From Cryobacterium sp. SO1 (GTDB taxonomy: Bacteria > Actinomycetota > Actinomycetes > Actinomycetales > Microbacteriaceae): a stretch of 64,000 nt of DNA. The DNA lies in assembly GCF_004210215.2 (NCBI RefSeq), contig NZ_CP067394.1, positions 620,001-684,000 of the forward strand, given 5' to 3'. Positions 1 through 7,542 of the stretch are shown here, piece by piece (the stretch's first letter is position 1; the number at the start of each line of letters is the position of its first letter). A program made the translations under genes and the position numbers. Under the pieces are notes generated by a model, which saw only the letters and a program-made list of their open reading frames with translations, did not search any database and was not told the DNA's origin.

Positions 1-1
1 C

Positions 2-571
2 GACACCCCGACGGTGCGCGTCCTGGTTCCCGGCACCACCGACGCGACCGTCAGCGTCGGCGTGCAGAGCGAAGACGGCACGTCAACCGGCACCTCCCTG
101 GAGACCGAGATCCAGGCCGGCATCGCGACCGAGATCCCGTTGACCGGCGTCGTCGCCGGCAACTACACGGTCAAGCTGAACTCCGACCAGCCCGTGGTCG
201 CCGCGGCTGTCACCACGGCGGCCGGCAGCGCCGGCGCCGACTTCGCCTGGGCGTCAGCGGCCGCCTCGCAGGACGGTGACTTCGTGGTCAGCGTCGCTGG
301 CGGCTCCTCGCCGTCCCTGCACCTGGCCAACACCTCCGGGTCGGACAGTGAACTGACCCTCACCCCCGCGTCCCGGTCGGCGGAGGTGCAAATCAGCGTT
401 GCCGCCGGTCAGTCCGTCGTGGTGCCCGTGGCCGCCTCCGAAACCTACCTGCTCAGCGGGGGAGAGGGCATCGCCGCCTCGGTCAGCTACTCTGGCGACG
501 GCCGAGCCTCCTCGTTCACCCTCAGCCCGATCGGGCCGCTGGCTGCGGCCATCCCGGTCTACTCGCACTGA
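2..571 (+). CDS. DUF5719 family exported protein, C-terminal part (5' truncated by window edge)
   Basis: The frame is open from the first bases of the window, so only about the last 189 residues are present. The sequence is rich in Ala, Ser, Thr, Val and Gly and looks like repeated beta-sandwich segments of a surface or periplasm-like protein; no catalytic motif is visible. It resembles the C-terminus of the actinobacterial DUF5719 family, whose function is unknown. In related genomes this family usually sits near the metallopeptidase-like and DUF3499 genes, which here appear only at 11.6-12.4 kb. The epimerase gene follows 23 bp downstream. The family call is by recognition; the missing N-terminus prevents checking for a signal peptide. 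Confidence 0.6.
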   Translation, partial: DTPTVRVLVPGTTDATVSVGVQSEDGTSTGTSLETEIQAGIATEIPLTGVVAGNYTVKLNSDQPVVAAAVTTAAGSAGADFAWASAAASQDGDFVVSVAGGSSPSLHLANTSGSDSELTLTPASRSAEVQISVAAGQSVVVPVAASETYLLSGGEGIAASVSYSGDGRASSFTLSPIGPLAAAIPVYSH

Positions 572-594
572 CCTCGCCACAGAAGGAGCCCACC

Positions 595-1695
595 GTGACC
601 CAGAGCATCAACGCGCCGGGCGGCGGGCCCGCCGGCGACCACCACCTCCTTGTCACCGGCGGCGCCGGATTCATCGGCGGAGCCATCGTCGATGCCGCCC
701 TCGCCCGCGGCTGGCAGGTGCGGGTGCTCGATTCCCTCCGCCGGGACGTGCACGGCGGACTCCCCGTCGTCGATCCCCGCGTCCAGTTCGTGGTCGGCGA
801 TGTCACGGACCCCGGGGCTGTCGCGGATGCGCTGCGCGGTATCGACGTGGTCTGCCACCAGGCCGCCAAGGTGGGCCTTGGCGTCGACTTCTCCGACGCA
901 CCGGACTACGTGCACAGCAACGAGGTCGGCACCGCGGTGCTGCTGGCGGGCATGACCGCCGCCGGGATCGACCGGTTGGTGCTGGCCTCCTCAATGGTCG
1001 TCTACGGCGAGGGCAGCTACCGCAGCTCCACCGGTTTCGCTCGTCCGGGGCCGCGGAATGCGACCGACCTCGACGCCGGCCGCTTCGACCCGACCGATGC
1101 CGTCACGGGGGAGCAACTGGAACCCGTTCTGGTCGCAGAAGACGACCCGCTGGACCCCCGCAACGTCTACGCGAGCAGCAAGCTGGGCCAGGAGTATCTC
1201 GCGACAGCCTGGAGCCGCAGCACCACTGGCCGGGCGGCCGCGCTGCGGTACCACAACGTCTACGGCCCGGGGATGCCGCAGAACACCCCGTACGCCGGTG
1301 TCGCGTCCCTGTTCCGGTCTGCCCTGGCGCGCGGCGAGGCGCCCACGGTCTACGAGGACGGCCGGCAACGGCGGGACTTCGTGCACGTGCGGGACATCGC
1401 CTCGGCCAACCTCGCCGCGATCGACTGGACCGACGGCTCGCCGGCCGGCACCTTCCGCCCGTTCAACGTGGGCAGCGGCACCGTGCACACCATCGGCGAC
1501 ATGGCTGAGGCCCTCAGCAGCGCCGCCAACGGGCCGGCGCCCGTGGTGACCGGGGAGTACCGGCTCGGGGATGTGCGGCACATCACCGCGTCGTCAGAGC
1601 GGCTGCGCACCGAACTCGGCTGGAGCCCCTCGATGAGCTTCGCCGACGGGATGCGCGAATTCGCCACGGCACCGCTGCGGGCGGCCGTTCTCTGA
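595..1695 (+). CDS. NAD-dependent epimerase/dehydratase (extended SDR)
   Basis: A 366-residue nucleotide-sugar epimerase/dehydratase-type protein. The N-terminus has the Rossmann motif TGGAGFIGG (about residues 21-29). The SDR active site is visible as the LASSMVVYGEG segment and a YASSK motif (Tyr-x3-Lys) near residue 197. The C-terminal half carries RRDFVHVRDIA, typical of the UDP-glucose 4-epimerase/dTDP-glucose dehydratase group. The GTG start has an AAGGAG ribosome site 6 nt upstream. It lies 23 bp after the DUF5719 gene and may share its transcript. The substrate cannot be told from sequence; with glycosyltransferases nearby, a role in cell-surface sugar synthesis is an inference. Confidence 0.85.
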   Translation: MTQSINAPGGGPAGDHHLLVTGGAGFIGGAIVDAALARGWQVRVLDSLRRDVHGGLPVVDPRVQFVVGDVTDPGAVADALRGIDVVCHQAAKVGLGVDFSDAPDYVHSNEVGTAVLLAGMTAAGIDRLVLASSMVVYGEGSYRSSTGFARPGPRNATDLDAGRFDPTDAVTGEQLEPVLVAEDDPLDPRNVYASSKLGQEYLATAWSRSTTGRAAALRYHNVYGPGMPQNTPYAGVASLFRSALARGEAPTVYEDGRQRRDFVHVRDIASANLAAIDWTDGSPAGTFRPFNVGSGTVHTIGDMAEALSSAANGPAPVVTGEYRLGDVRHITASSERLRTELGWSPSMSFADGMREFATAPLRAAVL

Positions 1696-1713
1696 GCCGG
1701 CCCCGGTCGGGGG

Positions 1714-2865
1714 TCAGACCTCGACGGGCTCGGGGTGCGCCGGCAGCAGCACGTCGAACCGGCAGCCGCCCGGCGTGTTCTGCACGGTGACCTCACCGTG
1801 GTGCGCCGCCACGATGCCGTCGACGATGGCCAGGCCGAGACCCGCTCGGCCCTGGCTGGCGGACTCGGCGTCCGGGGTGCGCGGTTCGGTGCCCCGCCAG
1901 CCGGGCTCGAACACCCGGCCCAGATCCGCCGGCTCGATGCCGCCGGCCGAGTCCTGCACTGAGATCACGGCGCGGCCGTCGACGTGTTCGGTGACCGACA
2001 CCACGATGGCGCCGCCGGGAGCCGACTGCTGCACGGCGTTCATCACCAGGTTGCCCACCGCCCTGGCCAGCTCCCGCGGGTCGGCCAGGATCGTCAGGCC
2101 CATGGCACCCTCAAAACGCAGGTCGAGCGATTTTGACCTGGCGACCGGACCGAGATCCGCGACGGTGTCGCTGATCAGGTCGTACAGCGCAACCCGCGCC
2201 ATGGTCAGCCGCAGGGTGCCCGACGTGATCCGGGACAGCTCGAACAGGTCGTCGACCATTCCGTTCAGCCGGTCCACCTGGCTGCGGATCTGGCCGTAGT
2301 AGCGGGCCGGGTCCTCGACCATGTCGTCCTCAAGGGCCTCGGCCATGGCTCGGATGCCGGCCAGCGGCGTGCGCAGGTCGTGGGAGATCCAGGCGACGAG
2401 CTCCCGGCGGGACGCCTCGTTCTTGCTCTCGCGGTCCCTGGACTCCTGCAGTCGTGCGCCGGTCGCCGCGAGCTGGTCGGCGAGGGTCGCGAACTCGGTG
2501 TTGCTGTGCCGTTCCGTCGCTAAGATCGGCTCGCCCCGGCCGAGGCTCGCCGCCGCGAGCGTGAGGTGCCGGCTGTCGCGCGCGATCCACCGCCCGAGCA
2601 GGGCCGCCATCAGCAGTGAGACGCTTCCGGCCACCGCGGCAACGAAGTAGAACACCGTGAGGTCGTGGTCGGACACGTACATCAGGGACGCTGCCGCGGC
2701 CATCCCGCTCACCACCGACACGATGGTGGCCAGGGCCACCACGACCAGTTGCAGCACCATGGAGTACCTGGCGAGCAGGTGCAGGGTCAGCAGGCCGAGC
2801 GTCCCGACGATGACGGCGCAGGCCAGAGCGATGACGAGTACGCTGACGAGCCCGTTGACGTTCAT
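1714..2865 (-). CDS. Sensor histidine kinase (OmpR-partner type)
   Basis: A 383-residue membrane histidine kinase. Four hydrophobic segments fill roughly residues 1-93, with very short loops and no large extracellular sensor domain. A HAMP-like linker follows, then the HisKA box WISHDLRTPLAG with the predicted phosphorylated His162. The HATPase domain has the N box (VGNLVMNAVQQ), a DSAGGI G1 box and GRAGLGLAIV. It overlaps its response regulator by 4 bp (ATGA), so the pair is translationally coupled and almost surely cognate. The minimal sensor region suggests intramembrane or envelope sensing (inference). The stimulus is unknown. Confidence 0.9.
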   Translation of the reverse strand: MNVNGLVSVLVIALACAVIVGTLGLLTLHLLARYSMVLQLVVVALATIVSVVSGMAAAASLMYVSDHDLTVFYFVAAVAGSVSLLMAALLGRWIARDSRHLTLAAASLGRGEPILATERHSNTEFATLADQLAATGARLQESRDRESKNEASRRELVAWISHDLRTPLAGIRAMAEALEDDMVEDPARYYGQIRSQVDRLNGMVDDLFELSRITSGTLRLTMARVALYDLISDTVADLGPVARSKSLDLRFEGAMGLTILADPRELARAVGNLVMNAVQQSAPGGAIVVSVTEHVDGRAVISVQDSAGGIEPADLGRVFEPGWRGTEPRTPDAESASQGRAGLGLAIVDGIVAAHHGEVTVQNTPGGCRFDVLLPAHPEPVEV

Positions 2866-3623
2866 CGGCGCGCCCCGGCATCCTGGTCGCCGGACGGGGC
2901 GGCGTCCAGCGGCTCAGGGTCGAACCGGTAACCGACCCCCCACACGGTCTTCAACAGCCGCGGTCGGGTCGGGTCGGCCTCGATCTTCTCCCGCAATCGT
3001 CGCACGTGCACTGTCACCGTTGACAGGTCGCCGAAGTCCCAGCCCCACACCGACTTGAGCAGCTCCTCCCGGCTCAGCGCCCGGTAGGGGCGGCCGATCA
3101 GGTGGGCGAGCAGATCGAACTCCCTGGCCGTGAGCACCAGGGCGTCACCGTTCATCCGCACCTCGTGCGCCGCCAGGTCCAACGTGAACGGGCCCGCCTG
3201 CACAGAGCCGCCGCGGACCGGCTCCGGCACGCTCCGCCGCAGCACCGACTGCACCCGCAGGACGAGCTCACGCGGTGAGAACGGCTTGGCCAGGTAGTCG
3301 TCTGCGCCCGCCTCCAGGCCGTCGATCCGGTCCTCTTCCTGGTTCAGCGCGGTCAGCATGATCACGGGCGTCTCCCAGGCGGCTTTGATGCGGCGGCACA
3401 CCTCGATGCCGTCCAGCGCGGGCAGCAACCGGTCAAGCACCACGAGGTCGGGACGCTGCTCCTCGGCCTGGCGGAGACCGCTGTGGCCGTCGTGCGCCTG
3501 GTCCGCGATGAAGCCGGCAGCCACCAGGTAGCGGCACACGATCTCGGCGACCGTCGGGTCGTCATCGATGACCAGGATGCGGCGCGGAATGTCCGGGGTC
3601 CCGGTCGCAGGCGTTGGGTTCAC
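2862..3623 (-). CDS. OmpR/PhoB-family response regulator
   Basis: A 253-residue two-domain response regulator. The receiver domain (about residues 15-130) has the acidic pocket VIDDD, phosphoacceptor Asp64 (VVLDRLLP) and conserved Lys in ADDYLAKPF. The C-terminal winged helix ends in the characteristic HVRRLREKIE and VWGVGYRF segments. The GTG start is preceded by TATCCT with 6 nt between, so the message is probably leaderless. It is first in a two-gene operon with the histidine kinase and is divergent from the GT2 gene across 109 bp. Target genes are unknown; a 16-bp palindrome in the divergent region is one candidate site. Confidence 0.92.
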   Translation of the reverse strand: MNPTPATGTPDIPRRILVIDDDPTVAEIVCRYLVAAGFIADQAHDGHSGLRQAEEQRPDLVVLDRLLPALDGIEVCRRIKAAWETPVIMLTALNQEEDRIDGLEAGADDYLAKPFSPRELVLRVQSVLRRSVPEPVRGGSVQAGPFTLDLAAHEVRMNGDALVLTAREFDLLAHLIGRPYRALSREELLKSVWGWDFGDLSTVTVHVRRLREKIEADPTRPRLLKTVWGVGYRFDPEPLDAAPSGDQDAGARR

Positions 3624-3629
3624 ACTTGA

Positions 3630-3635
3630 AGGATA
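3630..3635 (-). promoter_or_regulatory. -10 box for the response regulator gene (leaderless)
   Basis: TATCCT on the minus strand ends 6 nt before the GTG start, so transcription would begin at or next to the start codon. No ribosome site is present. Confidence 0.5.
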
Positions 3636-3704
3636 GGCGCTCCGGCCGCCCGGCGCCTCCCGCCCGGATCCTTCACAGGTCCGTAACGTTTCCCTCGGAG
3701 TGTC

Positions 3705-3720
3705 GGTCGGCCGGCCGACC
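3705..3720. repeat. Perfect 16-bp palindrome, candidate operator
   Basis: GGTCGGCCGGCCGACC reads identically on both strands. It abuts the predicted -10 box (3721-3726) of the GT2 gene, covering the spacer region. It could be a repressor site for the glycan block or a site for the divergent response regulator; GC-rich palindromes also arise by chance. Confidence 0.35.
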
Positions 3721-3726
3721 TAGTGT
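3721..3726 (+). promoter_or_regulatory. -10 box for the GT2 gene (leaderless)
   Basis: TAGTGT lies 6 nt before the GTG at 3733, predicting a leaderless transcript. Confidence 0.45.
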
Positions 3727-3732
3727 CGAGGG

Positions 3733-4401
3733 GTGAGTGAATACCTGGTCGACATCGTCATGCCGTGCCTGAACGAAGCCGGGGCCCTGCCCTGGTTGCT
3801 GGGCCGGCTGCCGGAGGGCTACCGGGCCATAGTCGTCGACAACGGCTGCACGGATGATTCGGCGAGGATCGCTGCAGCGGCGGGGGCCACTGTCGTGTTC
3901 GAGGCCCGCCGGGGCTTCGGGGCAGCCGCCCATGCCGGATTGCTGCGGGCGACCGCTCCGATCGTCGCGTTCTGCGACGCCGACGCGTCGATGGATCCGC
4001 AGGACCTGCCCCTCGTGGTGGATCCCATCGCGGCCGGGGACGCCGATCTGGTGCTCGGCCGGCGCCGGCCGACGACCGCCGGGTCGTGGCCGTTGCACGC
4101 CCGGATAGCCAATTCCACTCTTTCTTGGCGACTGCGCCGAATAACAGGTGTGAACATTTACGACTTGGGCCCGATGCGGGCCGCACGGCGAGAAGACCTC
4201 CTGTCCCTCGATCTCCAGGACCGGCGCAGCGGCTACCCGCTCGAGGTGTTCCTCAAGGCCGCCGTACAGGGCTGGCGCATCCGCGAAGTCGACACCCCGT
4301 ACGCCCCCAGGGTGGGCCGCAGTAAGGTGACCGGCACCGTGCGCGGCACCCTCACGGCCATCACCGACATGTCGCGCCTCCTGAAGGACGCCGGCCGATG
4401 A
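3733..4401 (+). CDS. Family 2 glycosyltransferase
   Basis: A 222-residue cytoplasmic GT-A fold glycosyltransferase resembling dolichyl-phosphate/polyprenyl-phosphate sugar synthases. Visible motifs are MPCLNEAGALP at the N-terminus, VVDNGCTDDSA, and FCDADASMDP, which holds the metal- and nucleotide-sugar-binding aspartates. No transmembrane tail is seen. It is first of three genes joined by 4-bp overlaps (GT2, DUF2064, methyltransferase). The acceptor could be a lipid carrier feeding the GT87/GT39 membrane enzymes nearby, but that is inference. Confidence 0.88.
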   Translation: MSEYLVDIVMPCLNEAGALPWLLGRLPEGYRAIVVDNGCTDDSARIAAAAGATVVFEARRGFGAAAHAGLLRATAPIVAFCDADASMDPQDLPLVVDPIAAGDADLVLGRRRPTTAGSWPLHARIANSTLSWRLRRITGVNIYDLGPMRAARREDLLSLDLQDRRSGYPLEVFLKAAVQGWRIREVDTPYAPRVGRSKVTGTVRGTLTAITDMSRLLKDAGR

Positions 4402-5039
4402 CCACCCTGATCGTCATCGCCAAGGAATGCCTGCCCGGCAAGGTCAAGACCCGGCTGCACCCGCCGCTCAGCCTTGACCAGGCTGCCGAGCTGGCCGCGG
4501 CCAGCCTCGATGACACCCTTGAAGCCGTGGCCGTTCTGCCCGCCACCCGGCGGGTGCTCGCCTTCGACGGAATCGTCGCCCCCGATGCCGCTGCCGGCTA
4601 CGAGGTGGTGCCCCAAGTCACCGGAGGCCTCGATGAACGCCTCGGCGCGATCTTCGACGGCTGCAGCGAACCCGCCGTGTTGATCGGGATGGACACCCCC
4701 CAGGTGTCGGCCGCCGATCTCGCCCCGCTGTTCGCGGACTGGCCTGACGACGTCGATGCCTGGTTCGGCCCCGCCGCCGACGGTGGATTCTGGGCGCTGG
4801 CGTTGCGGAACCCTGACGGCGACCTCATCAGGGGGGTGCCGATGTCGGAAAGCTTCACCGGCGACCACCAACTCGCCAGGCTCCGCGCCGCCGGCCTCCG
4901 GGTGCGCTTCCTGCCCACCCTCACCGACGTTGATCACATCGAGGACGCCCACCACGTGGCCGCCCTCGCGCCGCACGGCCGTTTCGCCGCAGCGCTGGCC
5001 GGATTCGGTGTCAGCCGGCGGAACGGGGCGGAGCGATGA
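4398..5039 (+). CDS. TIGR04282/DUF2064 family nucleotidyl- or glycosyltransferase-like protein
   Basis: A 213-residue protein with the DUF2064 signatures: AKECLPGKVKTRL near the N-terminus (the loop resembling nucleotidyltransferase signature loops), LIGMDTPQV in the middle and GPAADGGFWALAL later. The family has a GT-A-like fold. Some members are annotated as arsenosugar glycosyltransferases, but the name does not imply that substrate here. It overlaps the upstream GT2 gene and the downstream methyltransferase by 4 bp each, so all three should be made together. Activity is unproven; a role in making an activated sugar for the neighbouring transferases is the simplest guess. Confidence 0.82.
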   Translation: MTTLIVIAKECLPGKVKTRLHPPLSLDQAAELAAASLDDTLEAVAVLPATRRVLAFDGIVAPDAAAGYEVVPQVTGGLDERLGAIFDGCSEPAVLIGMDTPQVSAADLAPLFADWPDDVDAWFGPAADGGFWALALRNPDGDLIRGVPMSESFTGDHQLARLRAAGLRVRFLPTLTDVDHIEDAHHVAALAPHGRFAAALAGFGVSRRNGAER

Positions 5040-5719
5040 CCCTGCTCTCCGGCCGCACCCAGAGTCCCACCTTCGGCGCCGGCGGCACCGAACCGTATGC
5101 GGCTGCACTGCAGAACGAGTCCGCGGTGCTGTACCTGCACGGCAGCACGGCGCAGTCCCCGACGGCGGCCCCGATGGATGCCGGCCGCTGGAGCGCAGGC
5201 GCTGACGCCACCGACCTCGACGTGCTGACCGGCGCCGCCGGGCCGGTGCTCGACATCGGCTGCGGACCGGGCCGGATGGTCAGGGCCGCCATGGACCTCG
5301 GCCTGTCGGCCCTCGGCGTTGACGTGTCACCGACAGCCGTGCGCATCGCCACCGCGGCCGGTCTCACCGTGCTCAACCGGTCGGTTTTCGCCTCGATGCC
5401 ACTCGAAGGCGGCTGGGGCACGGCCTTACTCCTGGACGGCAACATCGGTATCGGCGGCGACGCCGGGGCGCTTCTAGCGAGGTGCGCCGAACTGCTCGCC
5501 GAGGACGGCGCTCTCGTGGTCGAAGTCAGCCAGGAACCCGATCGCGACCATGCCTTCGAGGGCACCCTCGAAGACGGCCAGGGTCGGCGCAGCGGAGCGT
5601 TCCCGTGGGCCGAGATCGGCATCGTGCCGCTCCGTGCGCGCGCCGAGAAGGCCGGTCTCCGGGTGGATCAGGACTGGATTCGGGACGGACGCTGGTTCGC
5701 CCGCCTGGTGCGCAGGTAG
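5036..5719 (+). CDS. Class I SAM-dependent methyltransferase
   Basis: A 227-residue protein with the SAM-binding motif I VLDIGCGPGRMV (about residues 70-81) and an acidic strand end in LGVDVSPTA. The rest follows the seven-strand methyltransferase pattern. It starts inside the end of the DUF2064 gene (ATGA overlap). Its last 52 bp overlap the end of the opposite-strand membrane protein gene. The substrate is unknown; position after two sugar-transferase-like genes suggests modification of a glycan or lipid-linked intermediate. Confidence 0.85.
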   Translation: MTLLSGRTQSPTFGAGGTEPYAAALQNESAVLYLHGSTAQSPTAAPMDAGRWSAGADATDLDVLTGAAGPVLDIGCGPGRMVRAAMDLGLSALGVDVSPTAVRIATAAGLTVLNRSVFASMPLEGGWGTALLLDGNIGIGGDAGALLARCAELLAEDGALVVEVSQEPDRDHAFEGTLEDGQGRRSGAFPWAEIGIVPLRARAEKAGLRVDQDWIRDGRWFARLVRR

Positions 5720-6156
5720 AACCAGAGCGAGACCAGCACGCTGGCTACCGCGAGCGCCAGCCAGAACAGGCCCAGGTTCAGCGCGTAGTCGAGCGGCAGG
5801 ATGCTGGGATTGTTGGGTCCCAGATCCTGCGCCACGATGGCCGGCAGCACGATGAGCGTCATCAACGAACCGAGAACGATCGCGGCCTGCACGGTCACGA
5901 TGATGCTGCCGGCCAGCCGGTGCCCGGCGCGGCGGGTGAGGACGCCCAACCCGAACACCAGCGGGGAGATCACGGCGTCGTGCAGCACAATGGCCGCGCC
6001 GATCCAGAGGGCAAGCCCCGGCAGTCGCCGCAGTGCCACGGTGTCGACCAGGACGTAGGCTCCGAAGGCGAGGCCGAACACGCCGACGGCGATGAGGATG
6101 ACGCGCGCCGCGCGCATCCGCCTCGTCGGCGGGGCCGGGGATAGTGTGGTCGTCAC
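5668..6156 (-). CDS. Small integral membrane protein (four predicted TM segments)
   Basis: A 162-residue hydrophobic protein with about four membrane segments and no family motif I recognise. The chosen start is the GTG at 6156, which overlaps the stop of the upstream molybdopterin oxidoreductase by 4 bp (GTGA). The frame stays open to 6186, but that extension would run into the upstream gene. Translational coupling suggests a role alongside the oxidoreductase, for example in its membrane electron path, but nothing in the sequence shows this. The Arg-rich C-terminus overlaps the end of the convergent methyltransferase gene by 52 bp. Confidence 0.7.
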   Translation of the reverse strand: MTTTLSPAPPTRRMRAARVILIAVGVFGLAFGAYVLVDTVALRRLPGLALWIGAAIVLHDAVISPLVFGLGVLTRRAGHRLAGSIIVTVQAAIVLGSLMTLIVLPAIVAQDLGPNNPSILPLDYALNLGLFWLALAVASVLVSLWFYLRTRRANQRPSRIQS

Positions 6157-7433
6157 GCGTTGATCGCCTCGATCCGGCTGAGCCATTTGGTCTGCAGAAC
6201 GCCCGGCCGGCCGGGCGCGATCATGCGCGCCGGGTAGCCGTGCTCGAGGTCGAGGGTCTCGCCGTTCAGCTCCAGGGCCACCAGGGTCAGCGAGTCACGC
6301 ACATACTCGCTGCCCATCTCGGTCTGCTTGAAGCCGCCGCGCTGCTCGAGGCTGATCAGCCTGAGGTCGGCGTCGGGGGAGCCGCCGGCCAGGTCGACGA
6401 GGTCGCGCAGGCGCACACCCCGCCAGGATGCCATCTGGCTCCACCCCTCCACACAGGCGATGGGCAGCTCCACGTCGGTCTGCGGGAGCGCGACCAGCTC
6501 GGCACGGCTGAACGAACGTTCGGTGCCGCCGACGGCCAGGGTGAGCACCCAGTCGGCCGCCAGGGCCGTGGTGGACACCTTGGCCTGGGCGGAGGTGCGG
6601 TTCACGGGGACGCCCTGCTGACCGACGCCTTTTTTGCGCGGTCCGAACAGGTTGGCCGCGTCCAGCGGTGCGAAGGTCTGCCCGGCCGTGAGGCCGACCA
6701 CGGCCGTGACCGACAGCGCCACGGTGGTCAGGAAGCCGCGGCGGCTGGTGCGAGCCGGAAGCTCGGGGGTCCGGTCGATGTAGGAGAGCACCCGCCCGGT
6801 CAGGCCGCGGGTGCGGGGCAGGCCCTCGGTTGAGGACGGCGCATTCTCGGCGTCAGGGCCGGTGGGCGTCTCGACGATACCGGTGTCGACGGGGTGCCGC
6901 TCCTCGGGGGCCGGCACCGGCGTGGCGCGCCAGTGCGCCGCGATCAGAGGCAGCTTCACACCGATATGCACGGCCAGGGAGCCGATGATCACGAAGGCAA
7001 GGGCGAAGTGCACCTGCTTGAACGGGAAGGGGAACGGGTACCACTGATACGTGTTGAGCAGGCCGATCGTGATCTCCACGAGCGAGGCACCCACGAAGAG
7101 CGCGATCGAGGCCCGCTCGAGAAAGTTGGCGAACGAGGTGACCGGCGGGTACTGGAACAGCTGGGGGAAGACCACGTAGAGCTTGGCCAGCAGCAGGGGG
7201 AAGCAGGCGATCCCGGCGATGATATGGGTGCCCTGGGTCACCTGGTAGAGCCCGGCCGGCCGGGTGGGGAACGTCATCCAGGGCAACGGTTGCTGCAGGA
7301 AATGGCTGTATAGGCCGGTGCCGAAACAGACCAGGAAAGCCAGTCCGAGCAGGCGGCCGATCACGGTGGCCATCCGCGGGTTTCGCACCGGGGAGGCGAG
7401 CTGGGTCCTGGCCTCGTACATCAATCGGCGCAT
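6153..7433 (-). CDS. Cytochrome b-like / sulfite-oxidase-type molybdopterin oxidoreductase fusion
   Basis: A 426-residue membrane protein with two parts. Residues about 20-190 form four membrane helices bearing His residues (SHFL, GTHIIAG, VHFALAF, AVHIGVK), like a b-type cytochrome. After a linker comes TSRRGFLTT plus a hydrophobic stretch, which looks like an internal twin-arginine signal. The C-terminal domain is of the sulfite-oxidase MoCo type; PIACVEGW supplies the likely molybdenum-ligating Cys. The ATG at 7433 is chosen because GGTGG lies 8 nt upstream; 7478 is an alternative. It is coupled to a small membrane gene. The electron donor is unknown. Confidence 0.82.
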   Translation of the reverse strand: MRRLMYEARTQLASPVRNPRMATVIGRLLGLAFLVCFGTGLYSHFLQQPLPWMTFPTRPAGLYQVTQGTHIIAGIACFPLLLAKLYVVFPQLFQYPPVTSFANFLERASIALFVGASLVEITIGLLNTYQWYPFPFPFKQVHFALAFVIIGSLAVHIGVKLPLIAAHWRATPVPAPEERHPVDTGIVETPTGPDAENAPSSTEGLPRTRGLTGRVLSYIDRTPELPARTSRRGFLTTVALSVTAVVGLTAGQTFAPLDAANLFGPRKKGVGQQGVPVNRTSAQAKVSTTALAADWVLTLAVGGTERSFSRAELVALPQTDVELPIACVEGWSQMASWRGVRLRDLVDLAGGSPDADLRLISLEQRGGFKQTEMGSEYVRDSLTLVALELNGETLDLEHGYPARMIAPGRPGVLQTKWLSRIEAINA

Positions 7434-7542
7434 AGTCCATTCCACCACTTCGGCCGCGGCTGGAGCCGGCGGAATCATTACGGTTCGATGACGCCGACAC
7501 CCTCCGGTCGGGGTGGCGTCCGCGCTCGGGGAGGATGGCTGT

